Positions 53,505-64,000 of a stretch of DNA of 64,000 nt are shown here, piece after piece (position 1 is the first letter of the stretch; each line of letters opens with the position of its first letter). The stretch is from Cepaea nemoralis (Eukaryota; Mollusca; Gastropoda; Stylommatophora; Helicidae). The position numbers were made by a program, and so were the translations under genes. The notes beneath the pieces are model-generated. The model did no database searches and was not told where the DNA came from. It saw only the letters and a program-made list of their open reading frames with translations. Location of the stretch: positions 116,001 to 180,000 of the forward strand of contig JACEFZ010017451.1 of assembly GCA_014155875.1 (NCBI GenBank), written 5' to 3'.

Positions 53505-53740
53505 TTAGTGCAAAGATGTTACAGACATAGTTTGTAATCCCGCATATCGTGTTCGAAGCCATCTGCAGGTGATTTGGCAGCAGACTGCCTTACCTTGGTT
53601 TTTTAATGCAATATTTTGGGTGATGGTGGTTTACAAAGCAATGGCAACTACTAAAAGTAAACTTGCTCAGGAATCACGAACAGCTAAAAAATGCTGGGGT
53701 TGATTACTATGTCCTGTAAAAGATATGCAACTAATTTTGT
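53505..53740 (+). mobile_element. SINE-A copy
   Basis: TAGTTTGTAATCCCGCATAT, GTGATTTGGCAGCAGACTGC, to CTGTAAAAGATATGCAACTA. Confidence 0.8.
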
Positions 53741-53804
53741 TAGTTGTCTTTCCTCTTATCTTTGGGAGTAGAATGGTTCCTTATTGTCATGTTTTGTTTA
53801 GGTA

Positions 53805-54290
53805 TAACTACACACATGTACATACGCACACACAGACATATGCACACAGTGAGGGAGGGGGACCCCAAACCAAATATATTTGACCCAGAGGAAGAGCAGG
53901 CTCCTGCTGGCCATGTGCAGGAGGGTGGGACCTTGAACTATGAGCAGGGTACAAAGAAAGTAACATGGCAGTAACGGCACACACACACAGGTATACACAC
54001 ATGAATGTGCATACAGATGTTCAGACTTGAACAAGCACGAACATGCAAGTATATATACAACACACACACACACATGCATAGACATGCTCACATGTGAAAA
54101 TACATACATGAGCAAGCATGTGCTTATATGTGCACATACATACAAATGCACACAGAACACTCACACATATGTACACACATACAAGCGTGCACACAGTTGC
54201 ATAGACATGCATACATGTGCAAATATATACATGTCCACAGGATTCACACCCATGTGTACAAACATATACACGTACACACACATAAGCAGC
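53805..54290. repeat. CA/CATA-rich low-complexity region
   Basis: Irregular ACACACA and ACATACA. A 115 bp non-repetitive island (53857-53972) sits inside. Confidence 0.75.
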
Positions 54291-54299
54291 ATGCTACTT

Positions 54300-54682
54300 A
54301 CATACATGCCTGCCTGCCTACCTGCCTGCCTGTCTAACTTATTGCCTGCCTGCCTGCCTACCTGCTGCCTGCTTGCCTACCTACCTACCTACCTGTCTAG
54401 TCTGCCTGCCTGCCAGCCTGCCTGCCTACCTACCTACCTATGCCTGCCTGTCTGCCATACCTACCTACCTGTCTGCCTTACTGTCTGCATGCCTTACCGC
54501 CTGCTTGGCTGCCTGCCTGCCTACCCACCTACCTACCTACCTACCTACCTACCTATCTACCTGTCTTCCTTACTGCCTGCCTGCCTTTCTGCTTGCCTTG
54601 CCTGACTGCCTGCCTGCCTGCCTGCCTACCTACCTACCTACCTACCTACCTACCTACCTAACTACCTACCTATCCACCTTCA
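54300..54682. repeat. (CCTG)n/(CCTA)n tetranucleotide array
   Basis: Alternating blocks of CCTG and CCTA over 380 bp. The Pro/Cys/Leu ORFs in it are artefacts. Confidence 0.95.
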
Positions 54683-54755
54683 TTTATGCACACTTAAACA
54701 CAAAAATGTTCACAAATATGCAGTCATGCAAATACACTTACACACACATAAGTGC

Positions 54756-54870
<115 letters not shown>

Positions 54871-54989
54871 ACACACATGCACATGCATGCACACCCTCTC
54901 ACACACGGCCACACACCCACACACAGTCTGGATTTACAGAACCATAGTTAGTGAGAGTTCTTTTGAGAATTCACACCCTGATCATCTAC

Positions 54990-55480
54990 ACACTAACAGG
55001 TAGATATTCTACCCAGGAAACCTCCACACTTATCATCACCACATTATCTATTTCCTTCATATCACTTGTTATTTATAATACATGTTCATTCTATAGCAAC
55101 TGAACCAGCATTGATTTCACTGTTTTGTTTGAGCAACTTTGAGCATGAGTAAAGTCACATCAAATTTAAGATAAAGCCATTTTCCTAAAACTTTTTGTTT
55201 GATTAATGCACTTTATCATCAGTTGATAAATGTCAGAAAACTTTTATGTCCATCCCACTTTTTATTTTTTTTTATATCTCTGGCTCATGCAGGGAAAGGT
55301 CAGTTTGACTTATACCTTTGCTTGACATTTTGATGTATTTGTTTTATTCATTCCGTCTTGAGTTGTCAGTTTTTGATTTATGCAGTTTATTGCCAGTTAT
55401 GTTTAAGATACTTTTAATTAATTACACTGATTTGTTTGAAAATATAAGTATCGTGTGATATTTTAACTCTTTCGATACCA
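54990..55480. other. AT-rich intron sequence without recognised feature
   Basis: No repeat unit or exon recognised. Confidence 0.45.
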
Positions 55481-55529
55481 GACAACTCACGATACGTTTA
55501 TTGGCTACTCTGTATGTGTTTTACATTTC

Positions 55530-56260
55530 TGACTCTTTCTGTCTTTGCTGTTACTTTAATCCATTTTATCCTGATTGTTATGTTAACTTCTGTTTCATTC
55601 TACTGTTACAATAATCCATTCTGTCCTAATTGTTATGTTAGTTAATCTATTCATTCCTTATTGATACATTAACTTATGTTCCATTTCTTCTGCTATGTGA
55701 AACCATTCTATCCTAATTGTTATGTTAACATCTGTTATGTTCTTCTATTACAATAGTAAATTCTTATTGTAACATTAACTTCTGTTTCATTCTTCAGTTA
55801 CATTAATCCATTCTATCCTAATTGTTCAATTTTTCTATATGCTAGTAAATTCTGTTCCATTATTCTGATATGTTAATCCATTCTATCCTAATTGTTACAT
55901 TAAAGTCTGTTCCATTCTTCTGTTATGTTAATCCATTCTATCCTAATTGTTATGTTAATGTCTGTTCCATTCTCTATTACAATATATATCCTAATTGTTA
56001 CATTAACTTCTTTCCCCATTCTTCAGATACACTAATCAGAGCTATCCTAATTGTTAAGTTAACTTTTGTCCCATTCTTCTGTTACATTACCTGTTGTTCC
56101 ATTTGTTACCTGTAACATTATTCCATTCTATCCTAATTGTTATGTTAACTTCTATCCTATTGTTGTGTTATTTAATCCATGCTGTCTTAATTATTACATT
56201 AACTTCTGTCCTATTCTAATGCAATCTGTCCTAAATGTTATGTTAACTCCTTTTGTCCAA
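55530..56260. repeat. About 54 bp degenerate minisatellite
   Basis: About 13 units of CCATTCTATCCTAATTGTTA, TGTTAACTTCTGTTCCATTC and TTCTGTTACATTAAT. Confidence 0.88.
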
Positions 56261-56429
56261 TAAGTGTATTATTAAAACTCATTAGCACACAAAAATAGTT
56301 GCTTTAGGAGTACAGAAAACTTGTGGATAGAAAATGTTTAAATAACAACTGAAGAAAACTGAAAGAGATAACAGGCACTTGTCTTCTGTTGGTTACTTCA
56401 GGAAAAGACGCAAAAGATGATATAATGTA

Positions 56430-56700
56430 ATGGTTAATAATGTATTAAAAATGTAAGAGATCTATTTACAAGTAATTAACTATTAATGTTACAGTAAAAA
56501 TATATCTATTTACAAGCCGTTAACTCTTAATATTACAGTAAAAGTAGATCTATTCACGAGCCATTAACTCTTAATGTTACAGTAAAAGTAGATCTATTTA
56601 CAGGCAGTTAACTATTAAGGCTACAGTTAAAGAAAGTAGATCTGTTTACAGGCCGTTAACTCTTAATGTTACAGTAAAAGTAAACCTATTTACAAACCAA
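56430..56700. repeat. About 45-55 bp minisatellite
   Basis: Five units of AGATCTATTTACAAGCCGTT and AACTCTTAATGTTACAGTAA. Confidence 0.88.
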
Positions 56701-57000
56701 TAAATATCTGGATGACTTGATCACATGGCAAATTCAGGACAAAATCATGGACCAATAAATATCTGGATGGCTTGACCAAATAGCATAACTAGGACACAAT
56801 CACAGACCAATAAATACCTGGATGACTTGATCACATGGCATAACCAGGACAAAATCAGAGACCAATAAATACCTGGATGACTTGATCACATGGCATAATC
56901 AGGACAAAATCACAGACCGGATTGATTCAAGACTTCGGTGATTATTTGAGGTGGCAAATCATGGCTGCTCACGCTTATTAGCATGACAAATGATGATGAT
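56695..57000 (+). mobile_element. LINE 3' end with an internal fourfold expansion
   Basis: ACCAATAAATACCTGGATGA, CTTGATCACATGGCATAA is repeated four times at about 57 bp, then the normal LINE end follows (GACTTCGGTGATTATTTGAG, CTGCTCACGCTTATTAGCAT). It encodes a degraded KYLDDLITWHNQD, equivalent to KYLDGLATWHGRD at 34086. Confidence 0.82.
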
Positions 57001-57079
57001 TTACATATAGAAAATATAGCATCAGCCAATTGCATCCCACCCAGAACTGTCCTGAAACATCACAGACCTGAGACCAACT

Positions 57080-57560
57080 ACTACTTGTGTTAGAATTGTG
57101 ACTGTAGAGATCTGAGGGCAGACAAGGAAGATGCTGAAGAAGTTTATGTATAGTAAGGAATGTACAGGCTGATAGGCTGGCAGGGAAGGCACCTCTTGGT
57201 GTTAAGATTATCTATGGACCAGGGAGAGATGGTCGGGAGCTTGCGGGACCAGGTGAAGAAAGTGATGGAACAGACTGAGAACCCGAATATGAAGAGGATG
57301 ATATTGCAGGGGATCTGCAAGGGTTCTGGATTAATCTCAAAACTGAGAGGGAAGACCAATGAGAACTTTCAATCAGATAGCGGTGGGAACGATTAGTAGT
57401 ATGACTTTTCGCTGGCTGTTGAACAAGGGGACGGAGCTCATATGGGAATGTCCTGTCTGTTCTTAGCTCATAACTCATATGTTTAGTAAATATATGTGGT
57501 AAACCAAAATCTGATAGGATACTGAAGACAACATGTCTAATTTTGTTTAGTGCCATAGTC
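57080..57560. other. Unclassified interspersed segment
   Basis: A stretch at 57208-57260 (ATCTATGGACCAGGGAGAG) resembles 58897-58925 (ACCTATGGACAAGGGAGAG). This suggests a dispersed repeat of unknown class. The ORFs here lack known motifs. Confidence 0.4.
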
Positions 57561-57844
57561 CTTTGTTTAGCTTTGCTTTGGTTTAGTGGTCTTATTACAA
57601 GTATTGTTTAAGACAGTGTGTTAAGTACATTTGACCAGATTTCATGTCTTTACATGCTTGTCCCAGAATTCACCTGTCGTCTAGGAACAGTGGTTATTCC
57701 TATGTGATGACTAGTAGTTTTTCTATAAGCAGTTCTGGACAGAGAAATCTGTCCATTCCCATTCTATTGACCTATGAATGATGGTTATTCAACCCATATT
57801 GGTGGCCTGGGAATGTTTGTTATTGTCACATATGTGTCTTGATC

Positions 57845-58120
57845 ATCATCATCATCAAGTGCCCTGCCAGCTGTGTAGGCGTTCATGTCTCTCCACAGAT
57901 CTCAGCCTTTGGTGTTCTGGATCAACTCTGCTGCTGATATTCCTCAGTGCCACCGTCTCAATCCTTCCAGCATCATTTCTCTTTTCCTCTATCTTTCCAG
58001 TCATCAAGATGTTCTCCAATGCCTTTGTTCTAATCATGTGGCTTCTTTCAGGCAATCATCATTAGTTACTCTGGCAGTCCAAGGAATTCGCAACATTCAT
58101 CTTAGGAACCACATATCTGT
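57845..58120 (-). pseudogene. LINE C-terminal fragment, minus strand
   Basis: The reverse complement has HMIRTKALENILMTGKIEEK then RNDAGR, equivalent to HVMRRNKLENLVTTGKIEGKR. It is decayed. Confidence 0.75.
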
Positions 58121-58344
58121 TGCTTCCAATGTCTTCTTAATTTATTCATTCACATTCAAAGATTAACTGCCTTACAGAAAAACATATTCTATATAGCACA
58201 TCAGCATTCTCTTTCTTACATTCAGTGTCTTGATGACCAAATTTATTCCCAAAATGACATTCTGGTTCTAAGTTCCCCACACGGGATGCCTTAGAATAAT
58301 GGTTATTTACATTAATGACTGTCAGTATCTGGGCTTTGGGGTTC

Positions 58345-58565
58345 GTGAGAGCAGTTTCACAATTCTGACATACTGGGGTTCAAATCCAGCTGCAGGCTGT
58401 TTAGGAGCAGGTCCCATTGTGTTGATTTTCACAGTAGTATAAGTTTTGGCCATTCAGAAAGCAGTGGCAAACTACTGAATGTAAAGTTGCATAGAAAGTT
58501 ACAAACAGCCAGTATATGCTAGGGTTGATTGCGAAGTCCTGTAAAGGACATGCTGGTAAATTTAA
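58345..58565 (+). mobile_element. SINE-A copy
   Basis: TTCGTGAGAGCAGTTTCACA head, GGCCATTCAGAAAGCAGTGG, CTGTAAAGGACATGCTGGTA end. Confidence 0.75.
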
Positions 58566-58884
58566 CACTACTGGCCTCTAAATCCTGGTTTTTTTTCCCT
58601 GTTGCTTGCCTGGGAAGTCAGGTTATTCCCACAGTGATGATATATGAACCTTGTTGGGAATAATGGTTATCTCCACACTTAAGACCCGTGAATCATGGTG
58701 ATTTCCCTGCTACTTGCCTAGGAAGTCTAGTTATTCCCACATGATGGCATGTGAACCTTGTTGGGAATAATGGTTATTTCCACACTTATGACATGTGAAT
58801 CATGGTGATTTCCTTATTATTTGCCACAATGATGACATAGAAACTCAATTGGGATTTCTGGTTATTTTCACACTGGTAGTCTGC

Positions 58885-59290
58885 AAACCAGATGGTAGTA
58901 GATTACCTATGGACAAGGGAGAGGTGGTCAAGCGCCTGTGAGAGGAAGTTACTCTCCAGCAAGAACAAGATACCAAAGCATCCACGACACAAGGTACCAA
59001 AGAAGACACAGAAGACACACCACCAAGATCAAGACATAGCTGGAGAAAGGATGACGACTGGTAATCATCCCTGAAGGAAACAACACCATATGACGTGGCG
59101 GGTACACAATTACGCCAGGCCTTAACAAGTGTGCGACTCTGTCCAGACATGTAAAACCACAAGGATGAAACGAACACAATTGCAGCCATTCAAACTTTTT
59201 CAAGGAAGCAGATATATGCATCTATATTTATGAAAGAAGAAGTACTAGATACACTATAAAGGCCCCAACTACAACAAAAATGATTTAGTC
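58885..59290. other. Unclassified interspersed segment
   Basis: Breaks the minisatellite block. It shares a short motif with 57208-57260. No coding motif identified. Confidence 0.35.
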
Positions 59291-60429
59291 GATGGTTGAA
59301 AGGGGCCATTCATCTCAATAGCAGAATCTGAATCTGCAAACCATGGTTATTCCATGCTACTGGGCCTCAAACAATGGTTATCCCACAGTAGTTGCTTACA
59401 CATCATGGTTATTCCACACTAGTAGTTTGCAAGTCATGCTTACTATATACGGATGGTTCTGAAATTATGGTTGCTGTACATAGGTGGTCATCAAACCATG
59501 GTTATTTCACACTGCTTTCCCCCAAACAATGGTTATTCTACGCTAGGGGAATTCTGTCTTTTCCTATATTTGGTATGGGAAACCAAGGTTATTCTCAGAC
59601 ATATGGTTCATGTGAGTTCTGTTTCACATAGATGGTCCTGGTAACGATGGTTTCTCCCAAAGTTTTGAGAATGATGATTATTCCCACCATGACGACAAGG
59701 GAATAATGATTATTTGTATGTTTTCCCACACTTATAGCAGGAAGTCATGTTTATTTAGTTCTGGTTACTGAAGAACTTGGTTATTCCTACACTAATGGCC
59801 AGGGGACAATGACTTTTTTTGCAGTGGAGGGCTGTGGATGATGACTTATCCCATACTGGTGTTTTGGGGATGGTGACACTAGTGATTTCGGGATGGTGAT
59901 TTCTCCCACACTGGTGGTATGGGGATGGTGACTTCTCCCACATTGATGGCCAGGGGATGGTGACTTCTCCCACACTGGTGGTATGGGGATGGTGACTTCT
60001 CCCACATTGATGGCCAGGGGATGGTGACTTCTCCCACACTGATGGCCAGGGGATGGCAACATCTCCCACACTGATGGCCAGGGGATGGTGACTTCTCCCA
60101 CACTGATGGCCAGGGAAAGGCAACTTCTCCCTCACTGATGGCCAGGGGATGATAACTCTAGAAGTGATGCCTTTCTCACACTGGTATTCCCAGACCAGTG
60201 AGAGATGATGACTATTCCCAGACTGCAGTTACTTCTATACTTAAGAGTTTCATTCATTATTTTTGACCTGAGAATGATAGTTATTCCAGCATTGGTTGCT
60301 TATGAAGCCTGAATATTCCTACATCAATTATTCAGGACCACATGGTTCTTTCAATGCAAGTGATGTTGAAACCAAAGTTACTCTCACCAGAAGGCCCTGA
60401 TGATTCCCTTAATTCTTCATTAACCCATC

Positions 60430-60850
60430 CTTTCTGTGTTTTCCCTAAGATTTCTATCATTGATTGTTGCAAAACATGTCTAATGTCTGGCTAACATTGC
60501 TCTCACGCCTATAAACCACATATTACTACTGGAGTATTTTGTCTTGTTGTTGTGTTTCATCTTGTCTGTTTGGATCTTGTTTGGTGTAAATCTTGTTTAA
60601 CTTTGATCTAGTATGTTTTGAATCTTGTTTATTTTAAAGTTTGTTTTATATTATCACAGTGATGTTAATTTTAATTTCCAGAGTTTAGGAAAAATTGCAT
60701 TTAATCTTTTGTGTGTTATTCTTTCTTGCTTAGGTCTTCACATTCCCGCCAGTTCTTATTGCTTTACACAACTACTACTGTCTTTCTGACACAATTGTTG
60801 ATATTGTCTGTTTTTTGTATAATTTATGAGACATGTTAGTATTGTTACAT
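60430..60850. other. T-rich intron sequence without recognised feature
   Basis: Irregular CTTGTTT-type repeats at 60540-60650; nothing else. Confidence 0.45.
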
Positions 60851-60853
60851 GTA

Positions 60854-61003
60854 TAGGATGTTTAATGACTGTGCAGTTTTTGCAAATATTGCCATTCCAA
60901 GTTTTGTATTTACCTATTATGTTGCATGAACTCCACAGAGGGTGAATACAAAACTTGCAATGACAATATTTTGAAAAACCCCAGTCATTAAAAGTACACC
61001 CTG
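60854..61003. mobile_element. Mariner-like hairpin MITE, 150 bp
   Basis: Long imperfect inverted repeat: left arm 60854-60911 and right arm 60944-61003 share TTAATGACTG and CAAGTTTTGTATT, with a loop of about 32 nt. The outer end reads CACCCTGTA on the right, and TA flanks both sides (60852-60853, 61004-61005). No ORF. Confidence 0.8.
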
Positions 61004-61017
61004 TACAAGAATTCACG

Positions 61018-61210
61018 GAAGCCGCAGTAGCAGAGTGGCTAGACACACCCCTGTCAGCCTGTTGATCATGGGTTAAGTCTGCATGGAGGGAAGATGGAAT
61101 TTTAAAACATTGACTCCCAGGTGGATCCAGCTTAAAATGGGTGGGAACCTGGAATTGTCTTGGGAAGTAAAGGCGGCCGGAGTGATACTGACCATATCAG
61201 GTGGTTTATA
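61018..61210 (+). mobile_element. SINE-C copy
   Basis: GCCGCAGTAGCAGAGTGGCT (A box), GATCATGGGTTAAGTCTGCA (degraded B box), GGTGGATCCAGCTTAAAATG, GGAACCTGGAATTGTCTTGG. Confidence 0.75.
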
Positions 61211-61221
61211 AAATGTACTAG

Positions 61222-61755
61222 CGATAAGCATGGCCGAATGGATATGAACGTGCATTCTAAAACATCCGGTGTGCTGATGCCGACGTAAGGGGATTAACCC
61301 CTACACCAGACAGTTGGACTAAAATGTTGACTTCTCGTCCTTGACTTGGGGACGTAAATTACAAGTATATCTGAAGTCAGAGTGGGTTTGGCTGATGGAG
61401 AGGGACATTGGTAATCCATCCACCCATCATGTGCCATGCCGGTAAGCGTGGGCGGTTATGATTCACCATTTCACTCGATCACCAGAGTCGTGGATCAGCT
61501 CAGTGTTCCTGTCTCGACCATGCCACATGGTCAAGTCATTCATGGTATTTACTTCTCTGTCTTCCCCTTTTTCTCTTCCTCTCGATATTGCCAGTTGTCC
61601 CCAAGTTTTTTAATTTATTTCTTCTCGTAACATGCTCAAAATATTTTGACTGTCTATGTCTAATTTCTCTGGTAATACACTGGTAATAGGGAAAGCTAAC
61701 CCACACACAAAAATCAGTCTTGTGCACTAGAAGAAGTAGCATGTATAAGGACCGC
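61222..61755 (+). mobile_element. SINE-B copy split by a LINE 3' end
   Basis: Head 61222-61410 (GCATGGCCGAATGGATATGA, ATCCGGTGTGCTGATGCCGA) and tail 61672-61755 (GGTAATAGGGAAAGCTAACC). ACATTGGTAAT before and ACACTGGTAAT after the LINE piece look like a target duplication. Confidence 0.88.
61412..61672 (-). mobile_element. LINE 3' end nested in SINE-B
   Basis: CCATCCACCCATCATGTGCC (inverted GATG tail) to ACATGCTCAAAATATTTTGA. It encodes the inverted tail of the 33615-34228 family. Confidence 0.85.
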
Positions 61756-61900
61756 CATGCATTGGTTTTCATAGAATGGTATGAGTGCCGGTCGTTCAGA
61801 AAGCAATGGCAAACTACTGAATGTAAACTTGCCCAGGAATCACAAACAGCCAAACAATGCTGGAGTTGACTACTACATCCTGTAGAGGATATGCAGTAAC
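61755..61900 (+). mobile_element. SINE-A 3' fragment
   Basis: GCATTGGTTTTCATAGAATG to CTGTAGAGGATATGCAGTAA. It follows the SINE-B tail directly. Confidence 0.8.
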
Positions 61901-62574
61901 TTTTTTTAAAGAATGCATCTGATCACATAACACCACAAGATGACTTCTGTTGCAGCATTGCTTTATTACCTTCATTCTACTATGTTATCTTTCTTGTGTG
62001 GTATCTACTGCTTTTTTTCTTCTGTGTGTTTATGAGGCACTTGAAATGTTTCATGCTAATGCACTTCTGTCACTTGTCATCTGTATGTGTGATTGTTAGG
62101 TACTTGAGAGGTATCCTGCTAACATACTTCTGTCACCTGTCATTCTGCATCTGTATGTGTGCTTTCTAGTCAGGATTGTTACTGTTTATTTATTTTGTCT
62201 TATTGGAATTAAAGTCTTAGTTCCAACTAAAACATGTATCATGTTTATATTTGTCTTGATGGTTTATTGTCTGCAGAAGTTTTACTTTTAGTTTGTCTTC
62301 TCTTTGGTAAATTCATCTTTGTTCTTGTAGTTGTCAACTCATTTCCTATCTGTGCACATTCTGTTTACCTACATATTTCTTGAATATTATTTTTGTATAG
62401 TTTTGTTGATTCATCTTTTATATTGAAGTTGTCTCCACATTTCATGATTCATATTATATATTTTAGTAGGTCTTACTTTTCTTGATTCATCTTTTGTATT
62501 GTATTGTCACCTTTTCTTGATTCCTATTTTGTATTGTCCACTTTTATTGATTCACTTTTTCTATTTTAGTGTCA

Positions 62575-63075
62575 GCTTTAAAAAAATTCCTCTGCTGTAG
62601 TTGTCTCCACTTTTGTAAATTCCTCTTTTATACTGTAGTTGTCTCCACTTAACTTAATACCTCTTCTATACTGTAGTTGTCTCCACTTTTCTGTATTCCT
62701 TTTATACTGTAGTTGTCTCCACTTTTCTGTATTCCTTTCTATACTGTAATTTTCTCCATTTTTATGTATTCCTCTTATATACTGTAGTTGTCTCCACTTT
62801 TCTGTATTCCTTTGATACTGTATTTGTCTCCACTTTTATGTATTCCTCTTTTATACTGTAGTTGTCTCCGCTTTGTTTAAATTACTATTTTATGCTGTAG
62901 TTGTCTACACTTTTCTTAATTCCTCATTTATACTGTAGTTGTCTCCACTTTTCTTAATTCCTCATTTATACTGTAGTTGTCTCCACTTTTATTAAATTAC
63001 TCGTTTATATTATAGTTGTCTCCACTTTTCTTAATTCCTCTTTTATACTGTAGTTGTTAATGAATACTTTATCAT
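62575..63075. repeat. About 38 bp minisatellite
   Basis: About 13 copies of TATACTGTAGTTGTCTCCAC and TTTTCTTAATTCCTCTTT. Confidence 0.92.
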
Positions 63076-64000
63076 GCAGTTGTCTCTACTTCTTTTTATG
63101 TGAGGTATCTGTTGTAATGTAGTTGTCTCCTCCTCTCTGGATTCACCTTAACCGTCGTAAGTATTGCTGTTCTTTAATTGTAACAAATGTCATCTCCCTT
63201 CTTGTGACAGCTTTTATATTGTAGTTGCCTCTTCTTTTCGTAATTCAGCAGTTTATTAACTCACTGTCATGAAATATTTGTTTCCATTTTCATCTAGTAA
63301 TTTTTAAAGTGTCTTTAATCTCAAATCATCTTTTATGTGACAGCTGATTTCTCTTAAAAAACATCTTTTGTATTATAGTTGCCTCTGGTTTACTTGGGCT
63401 AATTTTCAAATGTACTGATTGTCTCTTTTGTGGAATCATCATTTATATGTCAGCGTTTTTCTATTATCGGGGGAAAAAAACATCATTTGTATTACAGTTG
63501 TCTCTAGTTTACTTGGGCTAATTTTCTAATGTACTGATTATCATCTCCTTTGTGGAATCATCTTTTGGTTTAGAGTTATCTTGTCTTGTTTACTTTAGCT
63601 AGAGATTTTGACTTGAATCATCTATATTCTTGTAGTTATTAAATTTTCTTAAATGAGCACTTTATTAACTAGATGTTTCAACTTTTTTAGTCACCTAGCA
63701 AGTATCTTTATTCTCAAATCATCTTTTATTCATTAGCTGTCTGATCTTTTCTTAAAACATCTTTTGCGTTATAATTGCCTCTAGTTTTCTTGAACTTGTT
63801 TTCTAGTATACTAGTTACCTTCTCCTTTCTGGAATAACCTTTTAGTTTTGAGTTATCTCCTTTTGTCTTGAACATGATTTCCTAAAGTGTTAGAAATGAA
63901 TCCTTTGTGTTCTTATACCTATTACATTTTTATGTTGTCTAGTGTTTCATGTCATGCCAACTATTTTTTAATCCTGTTATTTTTCCTCTATGGATTTCAA
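63075..64000. repeat. Diverged continuation of the 38 bp repeat
   Basis: Scattered TGTAGTTGTCTCC, AATCATCTTTTAT and TTTCTTGAAC-like units that fade with distance. No kinesin exon seen up to the window end. Confidence 0.5.

Larger units (their letters stand above)
57680..60420. repeat. Degenerate minisatellite block, interrupted by transposons
   Basis: Loose units of 32-45 bp around AATNATGGTTATTCCCACAC and TGATGGCCTGTGAA at 57680-57845, 58275-58340, 58570-58880 and 59330-60420. The tightest part, 59875-60160, has 27-32 bp units of GGTGACTTCTCCCACACTGA and TGGCCAGGGGAT. LINE, SINE-A and unclassified pieces split the block. Confidence 0.75.

Noticed and set aside
57160..57556. ORFs on both strands with no stop for 80-110 codons
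   Set aside because: Both strands are open over a purine-rich stretch; no known domain, and a sequence relative at 58897 suggests a repeat.

Overview
The window is animal nuclear DNA and holds one recognisable protein-coding gene: the middle part of a kinesin-3 motor of the KIF1A/KIF1B/UNC-104 family on the + strand. I place 14 internal exons between 2120 and 50251. Together they make 1514 nt, about 504 codons, and every junction keeps phase and has GT..AG borders. They encode, in order, the end of the motor domain (lysine-rich K-loop, last motor helices, neck linker), a short linker, the FHA domain, a coiled coil, an acidic stretch and the KIF1-type stalk domain. The ATP-binding part of the motor lies upstream of the window. 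The rest of the tail, including the expected C-terminal PH domain, lies downstream; 50252-64000 appears to be intron.

Everything else is intronic repeat. The long introns, tRNA-derived SINEs, several LINE 3' ends and DNA transposons point to a repeat-rich invertebrate. A lophotrochozoan, perhaps a mollusc, is my guess, but no marker here proves it. Mobile elements with defined ends are: a 2.5 kb hAT copy with an 8 bp target duplication (6506-9046), a short hAT element (45130-45497), two TTAA-flanked piggyBac-like elements (20350-21043, 48728-49414), two deleted mariners (25524-26068, 26716-27161), a mariner-like hairpin MITE (60854-61003) and a Helitron (28565-29810). About 20 LINE 3'-end or unclassified interspersed fragments and about 30 SINE copies from four families (called A, B, C and D here) fill the gaps.

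The most striking property is the amount of tandem repeat, about twenty-five arrays with units from 16 to 128 bp. The largest is a 38 bp satellite of about 4.3 kb (34230-38560) with higher-order structure. Several arrays are built from the exon-intron borders of the kinesin gene itself. The donor regions of exons 3, 8 and 12 and the acceptor regions of exons 1 and 13 have been copied in tandem into the adjoining intron, giving rows of decoy splice sites next to the real ones. The array after exon 9 is built from the A-box half of a SINE.

Layout: 1-2119 arrays; 2120-4311 exons 1-2; 4312-15785 a TE-rich intron with the large hAT; 15786-20297 exons 3-4 with exon-seeded arrays between them; 20298-25332 MITE and 26 bp array; 25333-32943 exons 5-8 (FHA) with mariners, SINEs and a Helitron inside a 41 bp array; 32944-43816 exon-8-seeded array, 38 bp satellite, exon 9 and SINE-seeded array; 43817-50251 exons 10-14; 50252-64000 intron of arrays and old transposons. 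I see no bacterial-type operon, CRISPR array, rRNA or functional tRNA gene.
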